Assembly (NCBI GenBank): GCA_035259385.1
Contig: DATFWL010000295.1
Coordinates: 1 to 64,000 of the forward strand
DNA: 64,000 nt
DNA from: QHWK01 sp035259385
GTDB taxonomy: Bacteria; Acidobacteriota; Vicinamibacteria; Vicinamibacterales; CAVVIG01
Direction of reading: 5' to 3'
The notes below the pieces were generated by a model, which saw only the letters and a list, made by a program, of their open reading frames with translations, searched no databases and had not been told where the DNA came from. Positions 18,518 through 27,362 of this stretch are shown piece after piece; position 1 is the stretch's first letter, and every line of letters starts with the position of its first letter. The position numbers and the translations under genes are program-made.

Positions 18518-19804
18518 ATGACTCGACAGGTGTATATGGCTTCCGGATTCGTTGCCGCATTGGCGGCGCTGGGGATGGCTGCGTCGGCGCTCGACCGGCG
18601 TGCCGCGGTTGAAGCGGCCGCCAACGGCGCGCAGGCGCCGCGCTTCGAAGTCGATCCGCTGTGGCCGAAGCCGCTGCCGAACAAATGGATTCTCGGCCAG
18701 ACGATTGGCGTCTCGGTCGACGCGCAGGATCACGTCTGGATCATCCATCGCGCCGGCTCGCTCGAACCGGGCGAGGTCCATGCGACCACGCAGCCGCAGA
18801 CGGCGCAGTGCTGCGCGCCGGCGCCGCCGATTCTCGAGTTCGACGCCGCCGGGAATCTGATCGGCCACTGGGGCGGGCCCGGTCAGGGGTACGACTGGCC
18901 CGACTCGAACCACGGCATCACCATCGACTATCGCGGCAACGTGTGGATTGGCGGCAACGGACGCGGCGGCGCGCCGGCTGCCGGCCGCGGGCGCGGCGCG
19001 CCCGCCGCCGGTCAGAACCGGCAGCAGGACGAGAGCCAGACCGGCGGCACACAGTCGTTCAACGACAACATGGTGTTGAAGTTCACGCAGGACGGCAAGT
19101 TCCTGACGCAGATCGGAAAGCCCAACAGCAGCAAGGGCAGCAACGACACCGCCAACCTGCGATTGCCCGCGAAGACGTTCGTCGACAAGGAGACCAACGA
19201 ACTGTACGTCGCCGACGGCTACGGAAACCACCGGGTGATCGTCTTCGACGCGGAGACCGGCGCCTACAAGCGGCACTGGGGCGCGTACGGCCACAAACCG
19301 GACGACGTGAACCTTGGTCCATACGATCCGAAGGCGCCGCCCGCGCAGCAGTTCCGCAACCCGGTGCACTGCGCCGATCTCTCCGTCGATCGCCTGCTCT
19401 ACGTCTGCGACCGCGTGAACGATCGCATTCAGGTCTTCAAGCCGGATGGCACCTTCGTCAAGGAAGCGTTCTTCAACAAGGAGACGCTCGGATCCGGATC
19501 GGCGTGGGACGTGGCGTTTTCGCGAGACGCGCAGCAGAGATACCTGTATCTCGCCGACGGCGAGAACGACAAGGTGCACGTAATCCAGCGCGACACGCTG
19601 GAGCTGCTCACCAGCTTCGGCGAAGGCGGACGTCAGCCCGGTGAGTTCTACGGCGTGCACAGCATCGCCACCGACTCGAAGGGGAATCTCTACACGACGG
19701 AGACCTATCGAGGCCAGCGCGTGCAGAAGTTCGTCTTCAAGGGCATCGCCCCGATCACCAAGAAGGACCAGGGCGTCGTCTGGCCGGCGCGGCCGAAGAG
19801 CTGA
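18518..19804 (+). CDS. Exported NHL-repeat beta-propeller protein
   Basis: A 428-residue protein with an N-terminal signal or anchor helix (residues 7-27). Repeated NHL-type blades follow (for example VDAQDHVWIIH, IDYRGNVWIGG, ELYVADGYGNHRVIVFD, DRLLYVCDRVNDRIQVF, YLYLADGENDKVHVI, DSKGNLYTTETYRGQRVQKF). These make a six-bladed beta-propeller, probably for binding or an uncharacterised hydrolase/lyase reaction. A low-complexity glycine/alanine/arginine insertion (GGAPAAGRGRGAPAAG) interrupts the second blade. CGGAGGG precedes the ATG. The stop codon is followed directly by a 7-bp repeat array. Confidence 0.8.
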   Translation: MTRQVYMASGFVAALAALGMAASALDRRAAVEAAANGAQAPRFEVDPLWPKPLPNKWILGQTIGVSVDAQDHVWIIHRAGSLEPGEVHATTQPQTAQCCAPAPPILEFDAAGNLIGHWGGPGQGYDWPDSNHGITIDYRGNVWIGGNGRGGAPAAGRGRGAPAAGQNRQQDESQTGGTQSFNDNMVLKFTQDGKFLTQIGKPNSSKGSNDTANLRLPAKTFVDKETNELYVADGYGNHRVIVFDAETGAYKRHWGAYGHKPDDVNLGPYDPKAPPAQQFRNPVHCADLSVDRLLYVCDRVNDRIQVFKPDGTFVKEAFFNKETLGSGSAWDVAFSRDAQQRYLYLADGENDKVHVIQRDTLELLTSFGEGGRQPGEFYGVHSIATDSKGNLYTTETYRGQRVQKFVFKGIAPITKKDQGVVWPARPKS

Positions 19805-19809
19805 TTTGG

Positions 19810-19900
19810 GAATGTGGAATCTGGAATCTGGAATGCGTGAAGTGAAGTTCGGGATCACGAATTCAGATTCCAAATTTCAGGTTCCTCATTCTTATTGCTC
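19810..19900. repeat. Two opposed 7-bp tandem arrays (locus 5)
   Basis: The left half has GAATGTG, GAATCTG, GAATCTG and GAATGCG starting 6 bp after the upstream stop codon. The right half has ATTCCAA, ATTTCAG, GTTCCTC and ATTCTT, which read GAATNNN/GAACNNN on the minus strand. The stop codon of the minus-strand gene (19892-19894) lies inside the array. The two arrays point toward each other between convergent genes, as at locus 4. Confidence 0.7.
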
Positions 19901-20294
19901 ATAATCCTGCGCCAGCCGCGCGAGAGCGAAGGCTGAGAGTGCGAGGCCGAGGTCTCTAAGCGCGATGTCGAAGTAGGCGGGAATGGAGAGTAGGTTCACG
20001 ATGATCCCGCACAGCCAGAGCCCCACGATGGTGGCGCCGATTGCCGGCGCGAACGCGACGAGCAGTCCAGCGATCACCTCGATCGCGCCGACGGCCATCA
20101 TGAAGGTGTGGGGCGCGACGTGCAGCAGACGCGGAACGATCGGCGACAGATACTGATCCCAGTTGACGAGCGCGTGAAAAGAACTTGTCCGCGCCGGCAA
20201 TCACCGGCGCGACGACGAAAGCGACGTGCAGTATCTGATACGCCTGGTACGATGCAGACGACGATCGTACGGCCGTTGCTTGTGATGCATTCAT
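19892..20294 (-). pseudogene. DoxX-like membrane protein gene with a single-base frameshift
   Basis: From the ATG at 20294 (AGGGGG ribosome binding site upstream) the frame gives ASYQAYQILHVAFVVAPVIAG and then ADKFF. It is then thrown off by one base in a run of four A (plus strand, 20177-20180). The other frame continues HALVNWDQYLSPIVPRLLH and two more membrane helices to DYEQ and a stop. Joined, the parts give a four-helix DoxX-like membrane protein of about 133 residues, with VVAPVIAGADKFF followed by the typical NWDQYL segment. It is either a real recent frameshift or a homopolymer sequencing error. The function of the family is unknown. Confidence 0.75.
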
Positions 20295-20382
20295 TGCAAC
20301 CCCCTCTGCAACTGGATGCAATAGCAACGCCTCGAGTGGCTGAGTTGCTTGCGTCAGTGGTCAGCCCGGCCACTCCGTTCGC

Positions 20383-21579
20383 TCAGCCCGCCACAGGCTC
20401 CAGCTCGTCAGCGACGTCGACGAGCTGGACGCGCAGGTTGCCGGCGTTGGTCGCGTAGAGCATCGCGGTCGTCAACGAAATCACGCCCGCCCGCACCAGC
20501 TTCTCGAGCTCGCCGTCGAAGTACTGCATGCCGTCGAGCTCGCCGTCGCGCATCGCGTCGAGCAGCGAGCGCCCCTCCGAATCGCCCCGCTCGATGTATT
20601 CGCGGGTGCGCAGGGTTGCCTTCAGCACCTCGAGGAGGGCGATGCGGCCGCCGGTCCTGGTCGGCACCAGCCGCTGCGAAACGAAGTAGCGGAACGACGC
20701 CGCCAGCCGCATCCGGATCGCCCGTTCCTCGCTCGCGTCGAAGCTGCCGACGATGCGATCGACGGTCTTCGACGCGTCGATGGTATGCAGCGTCGAGAAC
20801 ACGAGGTGGCCGGTCTCCGCCGCGGTCAGCGCGATCTCGATCGTCTCCCGATCGCGCATCTCGCCCACCAGGATCACCTTCGGCGCCTGCCGCAGCGCCG
20901 AGCGCAGCGCGAGCGCGAAGGTCGGCGTGTCGCTGTGCAGCTCGCGCTGGTGCACGGTGCCCTTCTTGTGCTGGTGGAGGAACTCGATCGGGTCCTCGAT
21001 GGTGAGGATGTGCTCGGCGCGCGTCTCGTTGATCAGGTTGATGATCGCCGCCAGCGTCGACGACTTGCCCGAGCCGGTCGGTCCGGTGACGAGCACGATG
21101 CCGTTCTTGAGCGCGGCTGTGTCGGCCAGCGAGGCGGGCAGATGCAGTTGGTCGAGCGTCGGGATCTGCGAGGGGATGACGCGCATGACGATCGCGAAGG
21201 TGCCGCGCTGCCGGAAGACGTTCACGCGGAACCGGCAGCGCTCGGGCAGCGAGTAGGACAGATCGCACGAGCCGTCGTCCTTGAGCGATCGCAGCGCGAC
21301 GGCATTCTGCCCGACCAGGTCGCGCGCCAGCCGCGCGGTATCTTCGGGCCGCAGCAGCGCCAGGCCGGGCACGGCGACCGGCGTGAGCACGCCCTGTTTC
21401 TCGACCTGCGGCGGCCGGCCCGGCGAGAAGAACAGATCGCTGATGCCCGCGCCCGACTCCAGCATCGCGGTGAGCAGCGCCGCCGTCGAGATCGGCGCGG
21501 GACCGCTGGGCGGCGCCGCGAGCACGCCCTCGTCGAGTCCGCTGACAGCCGGACTGCTCCCGGTCACGGTCATCGTCAT
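20383..21579 (-). CDS. pilT: Type IV pilus retraction ATPase (PilT/PilU family)
   Basis: A 398-residue hexameric ATPase expected at the cytoplasmic base of type IV pili, powering retraction. Residues after about 25 form the N-terminal PAS-like domain (ISDLFFSPGRPPQVEKQG). Walker A is GPTGSGKSSTLAA, the Asp box region is ILTIEDPIEFLH, Walker B is VILVGEMRDRETIE and the His box is HLVFSTLHTIDA. It has an extended, proline-rich N-terminus compared with classical PilT. ATG at 21579 (MTMTVTG) was chosen because longer frames lose all conserved sequence. No other pilus genes are in the window. Confidence 0.9.
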   Translation of the reverse strand: MTMTVTGSSPAVSGLDEGVLAAPPSGPAPISTAALLTAMLESGAGISDLFFSPGRPPQVEKQGVLTPVAVPGLALLRPEDTARLARDLVGQNAVALRSLKDDGSCDLSYSLPERCRFRVNVFRQRGTFAIVMRVIPSQIPTLDQLHLPASLADTAALKNGIVLVTGPTGSGKSSTLAAIINLINETRAEHILTIEDPIEFLHQHKKGTVHQRELHSDTPTFALALRSALRQAPKVILVGEMRDRETIEIALTAAETGHLVFSTLHTIDASKTVDRIVGSFDASEERAIRMRLAASFRYFVSQRLVPTRTGGRIALLEVLKATLRTREYIERGDSEGRSLLDAMRDGELDGMQYFDGELEKLVRAGVISLTTAMLYATNAGNLRVQLVDVADELEPVAG

Positions 21580-21888
21580 GTGGTGCACCTGCTGTGAAGG
21601 TTGACGGTCGTAAGGAAACCAGCACTGTGCCACGGAGATCGAGTGGCGCGCAAGCGCGCGATTCGTGATCGGCGGCACCAAAGTGCACGCGGCTGCGGTC
21701 CGCGGCACGGCGCCGCGCGGCGCAGCCGGCGCGAATTCCCGCGGTTGCACCGATCGCCGGCCGCGCACCCGGCGGCTGGCGGATCGCCCGCGCCGATCGC
21801 GGTCCGGACCGGCCGCCGCTGCTCCCGATTGTCATCACCTGACCTCCACATCTTGACAATCATGATGAGCGGGCCTATGCTGCGCGGC
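21580..21888 (+). promoter_or_regulatory. padR promoter giving a leaderless transcript; otherwise gene-free
   Basis: TTGACA at 21853-21858, exactly 17 bp, then TATGCT at 21876-21881. The expected start of transcription is 21888-21889, which is the GTG start of padR. The palindrome ATCATGAT (21860-21867) lies in the spacer and is a plausible autorepression site. The GC-rich remainder (21580-21850) has short self-complementary stretches but no gene I can support. Confidence 0.6.
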
Positions 21889-22224
21889 GTGGGCGAACCG
21901 AACACCGACGTCATCCAGGGCACGCTCGACATGCTGATCCTCAAGACGCTCAGCCTCGAGCCGATGCACGGCTTCGGCATCGCGCGGCGGATCGAGCAGG
22001 TGTCGCGCGGGGTCTTCAAGGTCAATCCCGGGTCGCTGCTGACGGCGCTGCAGCGGCTCGAGCGCGGCGGCTGGCTCGACGCCGAGTGGCAGCACACCGA
22101 GAACTCGCGGCGGGCGCGCATCTACCGGCTGACGCGCGCCGGCCGCCGCCGCCTCGGCGACGAGACCGCGCACTGGGCGCGCCGGGTCTCCGCCGTGACC
22201 CGGTTGCTCAAGGCGGAGGGGTGA
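21889..22224 (+). CDS. PadR-family transcriptional regulator
   Basis: A 111-residue winged-helix repressor. VIQGTLDMLILKTLSLEPMH is followed by GFGIARRIEQ and NPGSLLTALQRLERGGWLDAEW, the standard PadR helix-turn-helix and wing. The promoter ends at this GTG, so the start at 21889 on a leaderless mRNA is preferred to the in-frame ATGs at 21862 and 21865, which lie inside the promoter. The following permease gene overlaps by 4 bp. In acidobacteria such PadR genes are regularly coupled to this type of permease. The inducing ligand is unknown. Confidence 0.9.
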   Translation: MGEPNTDVIQGTLDMLILKTLSLEPMHGFGIARRIEQVSRGVFKVNPGSLLTALQRLERGGWLDAEWQHTENSRRARIYRLTRAGRRRLGDETAHWARRVSAVTRLLKAEG

Positions 22225-24884
22225 CCGTGGGCCTGTGGCGTCATCTGGCGCGCGGCGGGCGGACGTTGTGGCGCGGCCGGCAGGCCGATGCCGATCTCGC
22301 CGCCGAGGTGCAGCACTTCCTCGACGAGGCGGCCGCCGAGCACGAGGCGCGCGGCCTCAGTCCCGAGGCGGCGCGTCGTGCGGCGCGCCTCGACGTCGGA
22401 ACCGTCGCCGGAGTGTCGGAGCAGGTTCGCGCCTCCGGCTGGGAGAACGTGATCGTCACCGCGTGGCGCGACCTCCGCTATGCCGGGAGACGCCTGTCGG
22501 CGGAGCCTGCCTTCACGCTCGTCGTCGCGCTCACGCTCGCCATCGGCATCGGCGCCACCACTGCCATCTTCAGCGCGGTCAATCCGATTCTGTTCGAGCC
22601 GCTGCCGTATCCGTCCGCGAACCGCCTGGCGATGATTGTCGAGGGACGCGCCGACGGCGGCCGCAACGGCGGCACGTTTGCGGTGTATCAGGAGTTTCTC
22701 GGACGCGCCCGCACGCTCGACGGCATTGCGGTCGCCCGCGCCTGGCAGCCGACGCTCGTCGGCCAGGCGGAGCCGGAGCGGCTCGAAGGGCAGCGCGTGA
22801 GCGCCTCGTACTTTCGCGTCCTCGGCGTGTCGCCCGCCGTCGGCCGCGCATTCGATGCGTCGGACGATCGGGCCGGCGTTGCGAAGGTGGTGCTGCTGAG
22901 CGACGCGCTGTGGCGGCGCCGGTTTGCCGCCGACGCGGCAGTCGTCGGCCGCACCGTCGCGCTCGACGACACGATCTACACCGTCGTCGGCGTCATGCCG
23001 GCGTCGTTCGAGAACGTGGTGGCGCCGGCGGCTGAACTGTGGGCGCCGCTGCAGTACGAGATGTCGGAAGACCGCGCGTGGGGACATCACCTGCGAACGC
23101 TCGCCCGCGTGCAGCCGGGCGTCGGCGTCGCCGGGGCGGCGCGGGAGGTCAGCGCAATCGGCCACGACTTCGTGGCACGGCATCGCGACGCCTATGGCCC
23201 GACTGAGTTCATCGTCACGCCGCTGCAGCAGGAACTGACGGCCAGCGTGCGCCAGTCGCTGCTGGTGATCCTCGCCGCGGTCGGCCTGGTGCTGGCCATC
23301 GCGTGCGTCAACGTCACGAACCTGCTGCTCGCGCGCGGAGTGCATCGCCGCGCCGAGTTTGCGCTGCGGGCGGCGCTTGGCGCCGGACGCGGGCGGTTGA
23401 TTCGCCAGCTGCTCACCGAAAGCCTGTTTCTCGCGGCGATCGGCGGCGCGGCGGGCATCCTGATCGCACTTGCCGGCGTCCGGGCGCTGATTGCGCTGAG
23501 TCCGCCAGGGCTGCCGCGGGTGAACGCGATTGCGGTCAACGGCACGGTGCTCGGCTTTGCCGTCGCGATCACGACGATGATCGCGCTTGCGTTCGGTGTC
23601 GTGCCGGCGCTCCAGGCCGCGCGCAACGATCCCCATCGCGATCTGCAGCACGGCTGGCGGCGTGGCGGGGGCGGGCATCTTCGCCTGCGCGCCTCGCTCG
23701 TCGTGTCCGAAGTCGCGCTGGCGCTCGTGCTGCTGGTCACCTCGGGCCTGCTGTGGCGCAGCCTCGAGCGGCTGTTTGCCATCGACAGCGGATTCCGCGC
23801 GCAGGGCGTGATGACGATGCAGGTGCAGGTCAACGGCCGCCGCTTCGCCGATCCGGCCATCACCTACCGGTTCTACGAGCAGGCGCTCGACGCCGCGCGG
23901 CGGGTGCCCGGCGTCACCGGCGCCGCGCTCACCAGCCAGCTGCCGCTCAGCGGGGATCGCGACGAGTACGGCGCGCATTTCGAGGCCATGCCGTCGCGCG
24001 ACGCGGCGAGCTTCAGCGCGTTCCGCTACGCGGTGAGCCCCGGCTACTTCGGGACCGTCGGCATCGCACTCCGCGCTGGACGCGCATTCGACGATCGCGA
24101 TCTGACCGGCCGTCCGCTGGTCGCGATCATCAGCGAGTCGCTGGCCAGGCATCGCTTCGGCGCCGAGTCGCCGATCGGCCAGTTGCTCCGCATCGGGCCG
24201 ACAGAGAGCGCGCCGTACACGATCGTGGGCGTCGCCGGCGACGTCAAGCAGGTCTCGCTCGCGTTGAACGATGCCGACGCCGTGTACATCCCGGCGAGCG
24301 CCGCGGCGGCAACCATTCACAGCGACGTGTGGCAGTTCGCCGACACGGTGATGTCGCTGGTCGTGCGGACGCGCGGCGACGGTGCGGCGCTGGCGCCGCT
24401 CGTGCGGCAGGCCGTCTGGTCCGTGGACAGGGACCAGCCGATCGTGCGTATCGCGCGCATGGACGATCTGGTCGCCGCATCGGCCGCCGAGCGGCGCTTC
24501 GCCCTGGTGCTGGTCGAGGCGTTCGCGCTCGCGGCGCTGGTGCTCGCGGCAGCGGGCATCTACGGCGTGCTGGCCGGAAGCGTCGCCGAACGGACGCGCG
24601 AGATCGGCGTCCGCGCGGCGCTCGGCGCCTCGCGCGCCGACATCCTCGGGCTCGTCGTCCGTCAGGCGATGCGGCTCACCGGACTTGGAATCGCCTGCGG
24701 CCTGGCCGCCGCGCTTGCCGCCTCGCGCGCGATTGCCGTCATGCTCTTCGGCATCTCACGACTCGATCCGGCCACCTACGTGAGCGTCGTCGTCGTGCTC
24801 ACCGCCGTCGCCGCCGCCGCGAGCGGCGTCCCCGCCTGGCGCGCTGTCCGCGTCGATCCCGCGACCACCCTGCGAGCGGAATAG
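22221..24884 (+). CDS. Acidobacterial duplicated orphan permease (ADOP family, MacB/FtsX-like)
   Basis: An 887-residue inner-membrane protein. Residues 1-75 form the soluble permease-prefix domain. Two tandem MacB-PCD plus FtsX units follow: a first membrane anchor near residue 95 (FTLVVALTLAIGIGATTAIFS), a periplasmic MacB core, three FtsX helices around 400-520, then a second copy ending in helices at about 770-880. No ATP-binding domain or neighbouring ATPase gene is present, which is why the family is called orphan. Transport of peptides or drugs is suspected but not shown. The GTG start overlaps the padR stop (GTGA), behind GGCGGAGGGG. Confidence 0.9.
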   Translation: MTVGLWRHLARGGRTLWRGRQADADLAAEVQHFLDEAAAEHEARGLSPEAARRAARLDVGTVAGVSEQVRASGWENVIVTAWRDLRYAGRRLSAEPAFTLVVALTLAIGIGATTAIFSAVNPILFEPLPYPSANRLAMIVEGRADGGRNGGTFAVYQEFLGRARTLDGIAVARAWQPTLVGQAEPERLEGQRVSASYFRVLGVSPAVGRAFDASDDRAGVAKVVLLSDALWRRRFAADAAVVGRTVALDDTIYTVVGVMPASFENVVAPAAELWAPLQYEMSEDRAWGHHLRTLARVQPGVGVAGAAREVSAIGHDFVARHRDAYGPTEFIVTPLQQELTASVRQSLLVILAAVGLVLAIACVNVTNLLLARGVHRRAEFALRAALGAGRGRLIRQLLTESLFLAAIGGAAGILIALAGVRALIALSPPGLPRVNAIAVNGTVLGFAVAITTMIALAFGVVPALQAARNDPHRDLQHGWRRGGGGHLRLRASLVVSEVALALVLLVTSGLLWRSLERLFAIDSGFRAQGVMTMQVQVNGRRFADPAITYRFYEQALDAARRVPGVTGAALTSQLPLSGDRDEYGAHFEAMPSRDAASFSAFRYAVSPGYFGTVGIALRAGRAFDDRDLTGRPLVAIISESLARHRFGAESPIGQLLRIGPTESAPYTIVGVAGDVKQVSLALNDADAVYIPASAAAATIHSDVWQFADTVMSLVVRTRGDGAALAPLVRQAVWSVDRDQPIVRIARMDDLVAASAAERRFALVLVEAFALAALVLAAAGIYGVLAGSVAERTREIGVRAALGASRADILGLVVRQAMRLTGLGIACGLAAALAASRAIAVMLFGISRLDPATYVSVVVVLTAVAAAASGVPAWRAVRVDPATTLRAE

Positions 24885-25041
24885 CCGCAAGCAACCGCGG
24901 CTGTCACGGCCCGGCCGAACCGCCGTCCACAGCGACGCCACCGCCTGCGCGCTACGTCCCGGTGAGAGCTCTGTGGTCAAATGTCCGCCGGCGGTAGCGG
25001 CCTGTCGCAGCCGAACCGTGATCCGAATCGGAGGCTCGTCC

Positions 25042-25611
25042 ATGCCGCTCAAAGAATGGGACAGCTTTTACGTCATTGCCGGCTCGTCGGCGGCAGCCCT
25101 GACCGGCTTGATGTTCGTCGTGATCGCGCTCGTCGCCGACGCTCGCGCCAACCTGCACTCGGCGACGTCGCGCGAGATCGACGCCTTCGGCACGCCGACC
25201 GTCGTCCATTTCAGCGCCGTCCTGATGCAGTCGATCATTCTGAGCGCCCCGTGGCCGACGTTCACCGGAGCGAGGGTCGCGCTCGGCATCTACGCCTGGG
25301 CCGCCATCGTCTACATGGTGATCGTCGTGAGGCGCACTACCCGACAAGTCGAGTATCAGCCGGTGCTCGAAGACTGGCTGTTCCATGCGGTGCTGCCGCT
25401 GATCGCCTACGTGAGCGTCGCGGCCGCGGCGACCATGCTGACGCGGCATCCCACGCTGCTCATGTTCGTCGTCGGCGGCGCCGCCGTGCTGCTCATGTTC
25501 GTCGGCATTCACAACGCGTGGGACACGGTCACCTACATCGTCCTGTCGCAGTGGGAGAATCGCCGCCGCGGCGCGGACGCGGGCGCCGAGAAAGAGGGAG
25601 GTGCGTCATGA
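25042..25611 (+). CDS. Four-helix membrane protein of unknown function
   Basis: A 189-residue protein with about five hydrophobic segments (residues 10-30, 55-72, 82-100, 115-132, 140-160) and an acidic/basic C-terminal tail. The N-terminus WDSFYVIAGSSAAALTGLMFVVIAL is shared by many uncharacterised bacterial membrane proteins (split here: SSAAALTGLMFVV). CGGAGG lies 7 bp upstream of the ATG. Its stop overlaps the start of the hydrolase gene (ATGA), so they are co-translated. Confidence 0.75.
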   Translation: MPLKEWDSFYVIAGSSAAALTGLMFVVIALVADARANLHSATSREIDAFGTPTVVHFSAVLMQSIILSAPWPTFTGARVALGIYAWAAIVYMVIVVRRTTRQVEYQPVLEDWLFHAVLPLIAYVSVAAAATMLTRHPTLLMFVVGGAAVLLMFVGIHNAWDTVTYIVLSQWENRRRGADAGAEKEGGAS

Positions 25612-26459
25612 CCGTTACGACGATCGGAGCGAGAAGCCACGACACGATCACGCTCCGCGACGGCACGCGGATCTATTACAAGGACTGGGGCAAGGGACAG
25701 CCGGTCGTCTTCAGCCACGGCTGGCCGCTGAGCGCCGATGCCTGGGAAGACCAGATGGTGTTTCTCGGCCTGCGTGGGTATCGGTGTATCGCGCACGATC
25801 GTCGCGGCCATGGCCGCTCCAGCCAACCCTGGGACGGCAACGACATGGACACCTACGCCGACGATCTCGCAGCAGTGGTCGAGTCGCTCGATCTGCGTGA
25901 CGCGATCCACGTCGGCCATTCGACGGGCGGCGGTGAAGTCGCTCGCTACATCGGCCGGCATGGCACGGAACGGGTCGCCAAGGCGGTGTTGATCGGCGCC
26001 GTTCCGCCGCTGATGCTCAAGACGGCCTCGAATCCGGGCGGTCTGCCAATGGAGGCCTTCGACGCCATCCGCAAGGGCGTCCTCGCCGATCGATCGCAGT
26101 TCTTCAAGGACCTCACTACACCGTTCTACGGTGCGAACCGTCCCGGCGCGAACGTGTCGCAGGGCGTACGCGACGGATTCTGGATGCAGGGCATGATGGC
26201 CGGCTTCAAAGGCGTGATCGACTGCATCAAGGCGTTCTCGGAGACCGATTTCACCGACGATCTGAAGAAGATCGACGTGCCGACGTTGATCATGCACGGC
26301 GACGACGATCAGATCGTGCCGATCGGCGCGTCGGCGCTGCTGTCCGCGAAGCTGGTGAAGGGATCGACGCTGAAGGTCTATCCGGGCCTGTCGCACGGCA
26401 TGTGCGCCGTGAACAAGGACCAGATCAACACCGACCTGCTCGCGTTCATCACAGGATGA
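25608..26459 (+). CDS. Alpha/beta hydrolase of the non-heme chloroperoxidase/esterase type
   Basis: A 283-residue alpha/beta hydrolase. The oxyanion region is FSHGWPLSADAW, the nucleophile Ser is in GHSTGGGEVARY, the acid Asp is in MHGDDDQIVP and the His is in GLSHGMC. GHSTGGG together with WMQGMMAGFKGVIDCI is typical of the cofactor-free haloperoxidase/aryl-esterase group. The natural substrate is unknown, and ester or peracid chemistry is the family norm. No signal peptide, so cytoplasmic. GGAGGTGCGTC precedes the ATG, which overlaps the upstream gene by 4 bp. A strong hairpin follows. Confidence 0.88.
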   Translation: MTVTTIGARSHDTITLRDGTRIYYKDWGKGQPVVFSHGWPLSADAWEDQMVFLGLRGYRCIAHDRRGHGRSSQPWDGNDMDTYADDLAAVVESLDLRDAIHVGHSTGGGEVARYIGRHGTERVAKAVLIGAVPPLMLKTASNPGGLPMEAFDAIRKGVLADRSQFFKDLTTPFYGANRPGANVSQGVRDGFWMQGMMAGFKGVIDCIKAFSETDFTDDLKKIDVPTLIMHGDDDQIVPIGASALLSAKLVKGSTLKVYPGLSHGMCAVNKDQINTDLLAFITG

Positions 26460-26465
26460 CGGCCA

Positions 26466-26488
26466 GGGCCGGTCACCCGCACCGGCCC
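26466..26488. terminator. Hairpin between convergent genes
   Basis: GGGCCGGT pairs perfectly with ACCGGCCC over a 7-nt loop. It starts 7 bp after the hydrolase stop and 18 bp before the end of the minus-strand gene, so it can serve both. Confidence 0.5.
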
Positions 26489-26505
26489 ATCACCCGGCGG
26501 CGTGC

Positions 26506-27159
26506 TCAGATGCCGTTGATCATGAAGTCGCGTTTCACGACGTTCGAGATCACGTCGAATCCCATCAACTCGAGATCCTTCTCATCGAAGATCCCGTTCT
26601 CGTCCATGTCGACGACCGTGTCGGGCGCGCATCCGCGCACGATGGCGACGAACAGACGGGACGGCGTGTTCTGACCGGGCGTGCCGAAGACGTTCGGCGC
26701 GCCGACCATCCAGGTGGACCACACCTCGGTCCGGTCTTTGCGGCGGTCGGTGGTCGTCGCGATCGTGAAGTCGTTCGCGACGTTCTGTCCGGGGCCGACA
26801 CCGGCACGGCTCGAGGACAACAGGACGACCAGCCCGGGGACGTGATCGTCGTTGGCGCCGATGCCGAAGCTGCCGGGCAATGGCGAGGCGTTGGGATGCA
26901 CGCCCGGTCCTGTCAGTTCCGGCGACGCCCCGGTCGAGGCGACGTCCCCGTTGAACTCCGCCTTGAGATCGACCATGAACGCGCGGCTGCCCGCACCCGC
27001 GAGGTTGCCGTTCTTGGGCGTGAACACTTCGAGATTCACCGGGAGTTGGCCGTCGTCCGCCGCGGCCGACCGCGGCATCACGACAGCAGCCGCGAAGGCC
27101 ATCGCGGCCGCGATTCCGAGGATCCGCCGGTAGCGCTGTCTCGTCCTCCGCTGCTGCAT
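26506..27159 (-). CDS. Secreted protein with an EF-hand-like C-terminal motif
   Basis: A 217-residue protein with a long, arginine-rich N-region and signal helix (residues 14-34, cleavage near SAAADD). The mature part has no recognised domain. Near the C-terminus DMDENGIFDEKD fits the 12-residue EF-hand/dockerin calcium-loop pattern (D1, D3, N5, G6, D12). Two cysteines at most are present. GAAGGGACGAG precedes the ATG. Function unknown; calcium binding is inferred from the loop only. Confidence 0.65.
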   Translation of the reverse strand: MQQRRTRQRYRRILGIAAAMAFAAAVVMPRSAAADDGQLPVNLEVFTPKNGNLAGAGSRAFMVDLKAEFNGDVASTGASPELTGPGVHPNASPLPGSFGIGANDDHVPGLVVLLSSSRAGVGPGQNVANDFTIATTTDRRKDRTEVWSTWMVGAPNVFGTPGQNTPSRLFVAIVRGCAPDTVVDMDENGIFDEKDLELMGFDVISNVVKRDFMINGI

Positions 27160-27362
27160 GCTGACTCGTCCCTTCCTCTGCCGCCGGGTCGCGCCTCCGC
27201 GCCGCGTAGCCGGGCCGATGATTCGAGAGCATACGAACGCCGGCCGTCGCCATTCATGAGGGCGCGGTTAAGGTGCGGTAACGATTCGGGGTTCACCCAT
27301 TGCTCACTCGATGCTTACCGATCGCTCATGAAGCACATTCGGGCTCGCGCTACCGTCGGGGC

